A stretch of 64,000 nucleotides of DNA from Lentzea tibetensis. Its GTDB lineage: Bacteria; Actinomycetota; Actinomycetes; Mycobacteriales; Pseudonocardiaceae. Below are positions 17,210 to 24,235 of this stretch, piece after piece. The notes beneath the pieces were generated by a model, which did not search any database, was not told the DNA's origin, and worked only from the letters and a program-made list of their open reading frames with translations. A program made the position numbers and the translations under genes. Location of the stretch: contig NZ_VOBR01000025.1 of the NCBI RefSeq assembly GCF_007845675.1, forward strand, positions 42,940-106,939. The letters run 5' to 3'. Within the stretch, counting starts at the first letter, position 1; each line of letters starts with the position of its first letter.

Positions 17210-18792
17210 CAGTCCCCCCGCGGCGCCGTGCGGATGGCCGTGGTGATGCGCGGGTGCAGTCCGGGTTCCGCGGCCAGCGCCGTCCACACCGCCGCGGTGT
17301 CGGGGTCGGCGCGCGGGACCGACGCGGTGACGTTGTCGGCCAGCTCGGGTTCGAGGTCGCCTGGTCCCCAGACCTCCAGGCAGCAGTCACCGACGACGAC
17401 GTCGCTGTCGAGCAGCCGCAGCCGCGCCTCGCAGCGGTCGGTCCGGTGGTTCCAGCGCAACGGAGCCAGCAGCAGGTGGTGTGCGGCGGTCCGGATCGGC
17501 AGCCTGGCCACCATCCTGCGGTCGGTGATGCCCAGCCCGTCGACCTCGGCGACGACCACGTCCCCACCGGTGCGCCGGATCGTGACGGTGCGACCGTCCT
17601 GATCGGACACCACGAGCAGCGTGGCCGGTTCCGCGTCACCCGCGGCGTTGCGCACCGTCACGGGCGCGGAGCTAGCGACGAGATCGTGGACGCTCCTGGT
17701 GCTGCGCTCCCCCATGATCCGCAGGTCGTACCCCATCGTCGCGGCGACACCGGGCAGCCGGAGCTGGGCGAGCTCGTCGAAGCGCCCCGAGTGCACGTGC
17801 GCGTCGGGCCCGAGCGACCACAGCGAGCCGATCAGCCCGGCCACCTCGTCACCCGGCCGCACCGCGACCACGACCGTGCCGCGATCGGACGGGTGCGGGT
17901 TCACCAGCAGCGCGACGCCGTCCTGTTCGACGACGACACCGGCCGGCAGGTCGATCCGGTGCAGCAACCGCGCCGCGGCCGCCGCCGTCCGCGCGGGGTG
18001 CACCGGCGCGGGCGGGTCGGCGAACACCGGGTCCGCGGACGGCCGGTGCACCTCCCACCCGCTGTGCACGACCTGGCCGAGGCGGGCCAGCACCTCCTCG
18101 GCCGCCTCGCGCACCGCCGGGTCGCGACCCGCGTCACCGCGAACGTCCTGCAGCGTCGAGGAGATCTCCGCCGCGCCGACCAGTCCGAGGCTCACGACGG
18201 CCGCGTGCTGCACGAACCACACCGGGTCGTCGACGGCCGCCAGCAACGGTGGCGCCGCGGACGGCCCGCCGACCTCGCCCAACAGCTCGGCAGCCGCTTT
18301 GCGCACGATCGCCTCGCCGTTGGCACTGAGCTGCGCCACGACCGGCTCGATGTCGATCGCCGACCACGTCTCACCGCGCGCCGCGTCCCGCAGCGCGTCG
18401 AGTGCTTCGCAGCAGGCGATCGGGTCCTCGTCGGAGATCGCGTCGAGCAGCGTGCCGAACTCAGGAGCCGGAGCGGTCGTCGCGACCTGCGGCTCGTGTT
18501 CGGCTTCCAGCAGCCCGACGTCCCAGCTGCCGGGACGCAGGCCGCGCACGACGCACTGGCCGTTGCGGTCGAGACGTTCGTAGTGGCAACGGCCACCCGG
18601 TTGCGCGGCCACCACCCACAGGCCGTCGAAGTCCTGGCCGTCGTCGAGGGGGAAGACCGTCACCATCAGCGAGTCGGCGCGGCCGAGCAGGTCGATCCAC
18701 GCGGTGTCGGACGTGCGGAGCTCACGACCGGGCAGCCGCACCGGGGCGGTGGACAGCAGACCGCGGCTCTCCGCGACGAACGGACGCGTCAT
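17206..18792 (-). CDS. HEAT-repeat protein of the CHAT/chaperone operon
   Basis: 528 aa. The middle (~110-250) has HEAT-type helical repeats: ACCEALDALRDAA, EAIVRKAAAELLGEVGG.SAAPPLL, VWFVQHAAVVSLGLVG and VREAAEEVLARLG. The flanks are beta-rich and unfamiliar; the N-terminal part has a CarboxypepD/sarpB-like feel (C.VRGLRPGSWDVGL) that I cannot assign. No transmembrane segment. The ATG at 18792 overlaps the zinc-ribbon gene stop (ATGA), and the stop overlaps the next GTG (17206-17209). HEAT arrays usually bind other proteins, so a sensor or scaffold role is possible. Confidence 0.7.
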   Translation of the reverse strand: MTRPFVAESRGLLSTAPVRLPGRELRTSDTAWIDLLGRADSLMVTVFPLDDGQDFDGLWVVAAQPGGRCHYERLDRNGQCVVRGLRPGSWDVGLLEAEHEPQVATTAPAPEFGTLLDAISDEDPIACCEALDALRDAARGETWSAIDIEPVVAQLSANGEAIVRKAAAELLGEVGGPSAAPPLLAAVDDPVWFVQHAAVVSLGLVGAAEISSTLQDVRGDAGRDPAVREAAEEVLARLGQVVHSGWEVHRPSADPVFADPPAPVHPARTAAAAARLLHRIDLPAGVVVEQDGVALLVNPHPSDRGTVVVAVRPGDEVAGLIGSLWSLGPDAHVHSGRFDELAQLRLPGVAATMGYDLRIMGERSTRSVHDLVASSAPVTVRNAAGDAEPATLLVVSDQDGRTVTIRRTGGDVVVAEVDGLGITDRRMVARLPIRTAAHHLLLAPLRWNHRTDRCEARLRLLDSDVVVGDCCLEVWGPGDLEPELADNVTASVPRADPDTAAVWTALAAEPGLHPRITTAIRTAPRGDW

Positions 18793-19721
18793 CGCACCCA
18801 CACCTCCTGGGTCCGGCACAACCGCAACCGGCGTTCGTCGATGGCGTCCCCCAACCCGTGCCCGCAGTCCTCCCCTGCAACGCGGCTCGCGTCGCATTCG
18901 TGGCATCGCACGGAGAACAGCTCATCGCACCCGGCACAAGGGACGGTCAGCTCGTCGACCGCACGCCACCGCCCGCACCCGCGCGTCCCGCACCGCATCT
19001 GCAGCTTGGAGCCGCAGGCCTCCAGCGGACATCCCTCACCGGCGTCGACCCGCGCGGTGTCGAAGTACCCGCCGCACGAGTGGCACAGCACCCGCCGCAC
19101 CTTCCGGTACCCGCCGGCGCGCGGGTAGAGCAGCACGTGCCGCGCGACCTCGCGCCGGTTGACCGCCGGGTCGTCGGGCGTCCCGCACTCGCCGCAGGTG
19201 TCAGCTCCTTCGAACCGCCGCCCGCACGCCGCGCACCGGCGCACCTCGGCGTCCGCGATGACCAGCGGCTCCAGGCCTGCCCGGTCGAGCACGGGCCGGA
19301 GCATGCTGCGGCCGAACACGTCCCCCCACACCGCACCGCGCAGCTCGGGGCTGCCGTGCACGGCGATCGAGACGAACTCGCCGAGCGACATCTCGCCGGG
19401 CACCCACGACCTGAGCGCGTGCCCGCGAACGCAGCACGCGCACCGCGTCTGCCGCGGCCGGCAGATCCGGGCGTGGTGACCGCACCCGCACCGTCCGCTG
19501 ACCAGGCCGAGCACCAGCAGGACAGCCGTGCGCTCGACCCACTCCTCGCGGTTCGCGCGGTTGAGCCGCCATTCAGGGAAATTCGCGGTGAACGCGCGAA
19601 TCTGCGCGCGCAATATCCGCACAGCGGCACCGACGCGACTCCCGGTCACGTGATTCAGCACCTCGACGGATCGTGACCAGGGCGCAGCGGGTTCCTCGGC
19701 GGCGGCGTCGCTCATCCTCAC
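18789..19721 (-). CDS. Multi-zinc-ribbon protein of the CHAT/chaperone operon
   Basis: 310 aa with over 25 Cys arranged as successive ribbons/knuckles: CGCGHHARIC...CACC, CAACGRRF....CGEC, CHSCGGYFDT...CPLEAC and CGTRGCGRW....CAGC...CHEC. It is not a known enzyme. The N-terminal ~100 residues are helical with an NREEWVERTAVLL stretch. GTG at 19721 overlaps the previous stop by 4 nt; the internal ATG at 19715 is an alternative. The same operon puts zinc ribbons in the DnaK-like protein and Cys clusters in two TPR proteins, which suggests a shared redox- or metal-sensing theme; that is inference. Confidence 0.7.
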   Translation of the reverse strand: MRMSDAAAEEPAAPWSRSVEVLNHVTGSRVGAAVRILRAQIRAFTANFPEWRLNRANREEWVERTAVLLVLGLVSGRCGCGHHARICRPRQTRCACCVRGHALRSWVPGEMSLGEFVSIAVHGSPELRGAVWGDVFGRSMLRPVLDRAGLEPLVIADAEVRRCAACGRRFEGADTCGECGTPDDPAVNRREVARHVLLYPRAGGYRKVRRVLCHSCGGYFDTARVDAGEGCPLEACGSKLQMRCGTRGCGRWRAVDELTVPCAGCDELFSVRCHECDASRVAGEDCGHGLGDAIDERRLRLCRTQEVWVR

Positions 19722-20050
19722 GCACCCAGTGCGCCGACCGAGATCGCGGCTGCCCAGGGTTCTTCCTGTTCAGCGGCGCGGGCGAAGGAATAGCGGAGTG
19801 CTTCGGAAGGTGCCCCCACATCTCGCGGTGCCAACACCTTCAGCATCACCAATCCCCGCTCCTCGAGCGTCAGCGGGCGGTCCAACGCCCGTTCGACAAC
19901 CGACACCGGATCGTCCAACTCGTTGTCCTGCTTCGGGTTCTCCACCAGTCGCACCAGGTCGGCGACCGGCAACGAGCCGAGCTCCGGCTCGACGTCGTCC
20001 AGGAGATCCCAGAAGTCACCCACCCTCGTCAATTCGCTCCAAGCGACCAT
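19718..20050 (-). CDS. Unknown 110-aa acidic protein, first gene of the CHAT/chaperone operon
   Basis: Not recognised. It is acidic and mostly helical (DFWDLLDDVEPELGSLPVADLVRLV...DDPVSVVERALDRPLTLEERGLVML), which recalls small adaptor or effector-associated helical domains. No membrane segment. The ATG at 20050 has no clear Shine-Dalgarno and lies 3 nt from a 12-bp palindrome; an internal GTG (VGDFWD) a few codons in is possible. As the leading gene its product may set assembly or be a target of the CHAT protease. Confidence 0.6.
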   Translation of the reverse strand: MVAWSELTRVGDFWDLLDDVEPELGSLPVADLVRLVENPKQDNELDDPVSVVERALDRPLTLEERGLVMLKVLAPRDVGAPSEALRYSFARAAEQEEPWAAAISVGALGA

Positions 20051-20053
20051 TCG

Positions 20054-20065
20054 AGTGAATTCACT
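20054..20065. promoter_or_regulatory. 12-bp palindrome at the head of the CHAT/chaperone operon
   Basis: AGTGAATTCACT is a perfect palindrome ending 3 nt before the first start codon of the operon. It could be an operator, or it could impede ribosome access. It is short enough to arise by chance. Confidence 0.3.
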
Positions 20066-20117
20066 GCATGTTCGTCGGCACCTACTTCGAGTACATCACA
20101 TCACATCTGCGGATGAA

Positions 20118-20145
20118 GTCGTATCGGCAGGATTAGGCCAGTTAA
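20118..20145 (-). promoter_or_regulatory. Possible promoter of the CHAT/chaperone operon
   Basis: On the minus strand TTAACT (20145-20140), 16 nt, then TACGAC (20123-20118), in a locally AT-richer 103-nt gap after the ABC permease stop. It would give a ~60-nt leader. AACTGGCC is repeated directly over the -35 region. No HAIR or CIRCE element was seen, so classical heat-shock repressor control is not supported. Confidence 0.35.
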
Positions 20146-20153
20146 TGGCCAGT

Positions 20154-21230
20154 TCAGGATTCGGCGTGCTGCCACGCCTTGCGCAACGCGACCTTGCCGC
20201 CGGTCTGCAACAACGACCCCGAGTAGAGCCGGCTGGCGAGCAGCACGATCACGACGACGGAGCCGGCGAGCAGCCCGAGCGACAACAGCCCTTCCCACAC
20301 CTGCGCCTCCCCGGCGAAGATCCGCACGGGCATCGCGACGGCCGCGGAGAACGGCACGTACGACAACACGGTCATGACAACGGGCTGGTCGAAGAAGAAC
20401 ATGACGCCGAAGTACGGGCCCATCACCAGCATCATGACCAGGGTCATGCTGGACCCGAGGTCCTCCTGCCTGCTCACGAGCGACCCCGCGACCGCCCACA
20501 CCGCGGCGAGCAGCACGAAGCCGAGCACCAGGAACGGCACGAACCAGCCGAGCGCGGGCAGCACCACGCCGAGCAGGTCGGCGTGACCGCCGATGCGCAG
20601 CGCGATCGGTGCGGCCAGTGCGAGCACCAGCACCTGGCCGATGGTCAGCACCGCGTGCCCGGCGATCTTGCCCGCGAGCAGCGCGCGCACGGGGATCGTG
20701 GACACCAGGATCTCCACGATCCGGGTCTGCTTCTCGGTGACGGTGCTCTGCGCGATCGCCGCGCCGCCCATGCCGAACATGAGGAACACGAACGCGAACA
20801 CGGTGATCACGAGCTGGCGCACGCCCGGACTCACGTCGGCGGGCTCCAGCAGGGACACCGGTGGCTCGGTCGCCAGCGCGGACATCACGTCGGACGGCGG
20901 GTTGGTCAGCCCGATCACGCGCACACCGGTGCCCTCGGCCACGATGGCCGCCTCGACCTCGTCCGAGCGCACCAGCTGCTCGGCGGCCGCGAGGTCGTTG
21001 ACCTGCCGCACGTCGAGGTCCGCGCCGGACAGCGACACGGAGCCGACGACGGCGACCTTCGGCGGTCCGCCCGCGAGCAGCGACGGCAGCACGGCGATCG
21101 CGAACAGCGCCAGCACGGTGACCCCGAAGCCGACCCAGAAACCCTTGCTGCGCAGGAAAGTGCTCATCTCGCGCTCGGCGACCAGCCTGGTCGCCGCTGC
21201 GAACGACGCGTTGCTGCTCGACTCGGACAT
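20154..21230 (-). CDS. ABC-2 type exporter permease (NatB-like)
   Basis: 358 aa. One N-terminal membrane helix (~29-50) is followed by an extracytoplasmic loop of ~110 residues, then five to six helices from ~160 on, the usual ABC-2/NatB topology. It contains the STVTEKQTRIVEILVSTIPVRALLAGKI motif region typical of these permeases. Its ATG shares one base with the TGA of the ATPase gene (21230), so the pair is translationally coupled. Substrate unknown; Na+, peptide or antibiotic export are the common roles. Confidence 0.9.
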   Translation of the reverse strand: MSESSSNASFAAATRLVAEREMSTFLRSKGFWVGFGVTVLALFAIAVLPSLLAGGPPKVAVVGSVSLSGADLDVRQVNDLAAAEQLVRSDEVEAAIVAEGTGVRVIGLTNPPSDVMSALATEPPVSLLEPADVSPGVRQLVITVFAFVFLMFGMGGAAIAQSTVTEKQTRIVEILVSTIPVRALLAGKIAGHAVLTIGQVLVLALAAPIALRIGGHADLLGVVLPALGWFVPFLVLGFVLLAAVWAVAGSLVSRQEDLGSSMTLVMMLVMGPYFGVMFFFDQPVVMTVLSYVPFSAAVAMPVRIFAGEAQVWEGLLSLGLLAGSVVVIVLLASRLYSGSLLQTGGKVALRKAWQHAES

Positions 21231-22108
21231 CAGGCAGCCTCCTTGAAGATCTCGCCGAGGGTCGGGACGACCGGGGTGAAGCTGCGGACCGCGCCGCGGT
21301 CGAGTGCGGCGCGCAGCACCTGCTGGTCGGACGCGGAGGTCAGGTCGAACACGACGCGCGGGCCGTCCAGCTCGACGACCTCGATGCCGGGCACGTCGCG
21401 CACCCAGCCCGCGTCGGACTCGACGACCAGCTCGAAGCGCGGTGTGGCGTACTGGGCGCGCAGCTCGTCACGCGTGCCGCTGGCCGTGATCGCGCCGCCG
21501 GAGATGATCACCACGTCGTCGCACAGCTGCTCGACCACCGCGAGCTGGTGGCTGGAGAACAGCACCGGCACGCCGTTCGCGGCGCGCTTGCGCAGCACGT
21601 CCAGCACCGTGTCGACGGCGATCGGGTCGAGCCCGGAGAACGGCTCGTCGAGTACCAGCACCTCCGGTTCGTGCACGAGCGCGGCGGCTATCTGCACGCG
21701 CTGCTGGTTGCCGAGCGACAACGCCTCCAGCTTGTCGCCCGCGCGCTCGGTCAGGTCCAGTTCGGACAGCAGCAGGTCCGTGTTGCGCTGCGCGGTGGCG
21801 CGGTCCATCCCGTGCAGGCGCCCGAGCCAGGTGATCTGCTCGGCCACCTTCATCTTCGGGTAGAGCCCGCGTTCCTCCGGCATGTAGCCGAAGCTCGGCC
21901 GCGTGGACGCGGTGACCGGCACGCCCTGCCACGTCACGGTGCCGCGGTGCGCGGCGAGCACCCCCAGGATGATCCGCATCATGGTCGTCTTCCCGGCGCC
22001 GTTCGCGCCGAGGAACCCGGTCATCCGCCCCGGCCGGACGTCGAACGAGACGTCGTCCAGAACCCACTTCTCGCCGAAGGTCCGGCTGATCGATGTCACC
22101 GTCAACAT
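21230..22108 (-). CDS. ABC transporter ATP-binding protein
   Basis: 292 aa ATPase of the ABC-2/NatA type. Walker A GANGAGKTT, signature LSLGNQQRVQIA (the first residues deviate from LSGGQ as in NatA-like proteins), Walker B VLVLDEPFSGLDP and the H-loop SSHQLAVVEQL are all present. A ~70-residue C-terminal domain follows. It powers the permease encoded directly downstream. A two-component system lies 60 nt upstream on the same strand and is the likely regulator. Confidence 0.95.
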   Translation of the reverse strand: MLTVTSISRTFGEKWVLDDVSFDVRPGRMTGFLGANGAGKTTMMRIILGVLAAHRGTVTWQGVPVTASTRPSFGYMPEERGLYPKMKVAEQITWLGRLHGMDRATAQRNTDLLLSELDLTERAGDKLEALSLGNQQRVQIAAALVHEPEVLVLDEPFSGLDPIAVDTVLDVLRKRAANGVPVLFSSHQLAVVEQLCDDVVIISGGAITASGTRDELRAQYATPRFELVVESDAGWVRDVPGIEVVELDGPRVVFDLTSASDQQVLRAALDRGAVRSFTPVVPTLGEIFKEAA

Positions 22109-22168
22109 GCGCAGAACGCTATGCCGGAACCCCTTCGAGCGCGTCCTGCGCGAGACCCACCCCGGAGG

Positions 22169-22819
22169 TCATCCGCGCGGCCGAACGATGCCCCGTTCGT
22201 AGGCGAACACGACGGCGTGCGTGCGGTCGCGCAGGCCGAGCTTGTTGAGCACGCGCGACACGTGCGTCTTGACCGTCGTCTCCCCCAGGTGCAGCGCCTT
22301 CGCGATCTCCGCGTTGCTCGACCCGCGCGCGAGCTCGACCAGCACCTCGAACTCGCGGTCGGTCAGCTCCGACGGCCGCAGCGGCACGACCTCGGCGGGC
22401 TGGTTGAAGCGCGCGATCACCCGGCGGGTGACCTCCGGCGACAGCAGCGCGTCGCCGCGCGCGACGATCCGGACGGACTCGATCAGGTCCTCCGGCGAGG
22501 CGTTCTTCAGCAGGAAGCCGCTCGCACCGGCCCGCAGCGCCTCGAAGAGGTAGTCCTCGCGGTCGAACGTCGTGAGGATGACGACCTTGACGTCGTCGTG
22601 CGCGCGGAGGATGCGCCTGGTCGCCTCCAGCCCGTCGACCCTCGGCATTTGCACGTCCATCAGCACGACGTCCGGCCGCAGCCGTTCGACGAGCTCGACG
22701 GCCTGCTCGCCGTCACCGGCCTCGCCGACGACCTCGATGCCGTCCTCCGTCCCGAGTATCACCCGGAAGCCCGCCCGCACCAGGTCCTGGTCGTCGGCGA
22801 GCACCACCCGCAGCGTCAC
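22169..22819 (-). CDS. NarL/LuxR-family response regulator
   Basis: 216 aa. The receiver domain has the acidic pair Asp9-Asp10, phospho-acceptor Asp55 in VLMDVQMP, and Lys in LLKNASPEDL. The C-terminal LuxR-type helix-turn-helix reads LTDREFEVLVELARGSSNAEIAK..HLGETTVKTHVSRVLNKL. It overlaps the kinase gene by 4 nt (22816-22819). It probably controls the ABC-2 pair just downstream, as in DesKR- or LiaRS-like arrangements. Confidence 0.95.
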   Translation of the reverse strand: MTLRVVLADDQDLVRAGFRVILGTEDGIEVVGEAGDGEQAVELVERLRPDVVLMDVQMPRVDGLEATRRILRAHDDVKVVILTTFDREDYLFEALRAGASGFLLKNASPEDLIESVRIVARGDALLSPEVTRRVIARFNQPAEVVPLRPSELTDREFEVLVELARGSSNAEIAKALHLGETTVKTHVSRVLNKLGLRDRTHAVVFAYERGIVRPRG

Positions 22820-24093
22820 CGCGTCTCCTTCTGGACCGTCGTCGGCAGCGTCGCGCGCACCAGATAACCGGTGCCACGCCTCGGACCCGCCTCGAACTCA
22901 CCGCCGTGCACCGCTACTCGCTCACGCATGCCCACCAGCCCGAACCCTCCCCCGTTGTCGGTCGCCCTGCCCCTGCCGTCGTCGCTGACCTCGACCTCCA
23001 GCGCGGTGTCGAGGAACCGCACGCGCACGTCGACCGTGCGCGCCTCGGCGTGCTTCACGACGTTCGTCAGCGCCTCCTGCACCACCCGGTAGGCGGACAG
23101 AGCGACGCCGGCGGGCACGGGCCGCGGCTCGCCGTACGTCCCGTGCTCCACTACAAGTCCCGCCGACCGCGCGTTGTCCACCAGCTCGGGCAACTCGTCG
23201 AGACCGGGCGCCGGGCGGTCCGCGCCCTCGCCCTCGTCGGACGTCCGCAGCACGCCGAGCAGCCCGCGCAGCTCGCCGACGGAGCTGCGCGCGGTCTGCT
23301 CGACCAGCTGCAGCGCCGAGCGGGCCAGGTCGGGGTCGGTCTCGAGCACCCGGCGTGCCGCGGCGGCCTGGATGCCCATGACGGACACGTGGTGCGCGAC
23401 GACGTCGTGCAGGTCGCGCGCGATGCGCATGCGTTCGGCGACGATCGCGCCGCGGGTGTTCTGCTCCTGCGACTGCCGCAGCTGCTCGGCGCGGTCCTCC
23501 AGCTCGGCCTGCCTGCGCGCGGACAGCCACGCCAGGTCGCCGATGAAGTAGGCGGACAGGAAGTACAACAGGTTGAACCCGATGCCGTAGAGGACGGACG
23601 CGAGCACCGGGTCGAGCGGGCCCGCCGCGTTCTCGAACTTCTGCTCCGGCCCGATCAGGAACCGCACCAGGCCGAACCCGAGCCAGCCGAACATCACCAC
23701 GACCACGCCGATGCGCGCCCAGCGCGCGACCATCCGCCGCTGCTCCCACGCGCCGACGGTGTAGATCGCGATGAAGAGCGCCATCGACGGCACGAAGTTG
23801 TCGCCGACGTGCCGCACCTGCGCCGCGATGAACAGCGCGCCGACGACGAACAGCACCACGAGCGGGTACCTGCGCCGCACCACCAACGGGGCCGTCACGC
23901 CCGCGCCCCACGCGAACTGCTCGGCGAGCGAGGGTGCGTCACCGAAGGCGAACGCGCCCACGCTGTTGACGAGCACGATCATCACCAGCGCACCGCACAG
24001 GACGGCGAGCGCGAGCCACGCGTCGTTCCGCTGCTGGGTCGGCGTGGGCGCTGGACGCCTCCAGTCGCTCCAACCCGGATCCTCACTCCCCAT
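22816..24093 (-). CDS. DesK-type sensor histidine kinase
   Basis: 425 aa. The N-terminal half has about five to six membrane helices with very short loops, so stimuli are probably sensed within the membrane. The HisKA_3 phospho-acceptor lies in RDLHDVVAHHVSVMG. The HATPase region has VQEALTNVVKHA (N-box), DDGRG and GFGLVGMRERV (G-boxes). Start: ATG at 24093 is preferred to a TTG three codons upstream. It pairs with the response regulator with which it overlaps. Confidence 0.93.
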   Translation of the reverse strand: MGSEDPGWSDWRRPAPTPTQQRNDAWLALAVLCGALVMIVLVNSVGAFAFGDAPSLAEQFAWGAGVTAPLVVRRRYPLVVLFVVGALFIAAQVRHVGDNFVPSMALFIAIYTVGAWEQRRMVARWARIGVVVVMFGWLGFGLVRFLIGPEQKFENAAGPLDPVLASVLYGIGFNLLYFLSAYFIGDLAWLSARRQAELEDRAEQLRQSQEQNTRGAIVAERMRIARDLHDVVAHHVSVMGIQAAAARRVLETDPDLARSALQLVEQTARSSVGELRGLLGVLRTSDEGEGADRPAPGLDELPELVDNARSAGLVVEHGTYGEPRPVPAGVALSAYRVVQEALTNVVKHAEARTVDVRVRFLDTALEVEVSDDGRGRATDNGGGFGLVGMRERVAVHGGEFEAGPRRGTGYLVRATLPTTVQKETR

Positions 24094-24235
24094 GGGCCGC
24101 AACGTTACTCACCGCGTTCACCCATTGCGATAGTTGGGCTATTCGAGTGACGACTTGGCATCGGAACTGGAGCGCTCCGTAACAAAGATTCATTGCCAAC
24201 CGAATCCCCGTCAAAGATTGGTGGGAGGTTCCTAC

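Noticed and set aside
20051-20153. HAIR/CIRCE heat-shock operator upstream of the chaperone operon
   Set aside because: Neither CTTGAGT-N7-ACTCAAG nor the CIRCE repeat was found; only a short palindrome and a weak promoter are present.
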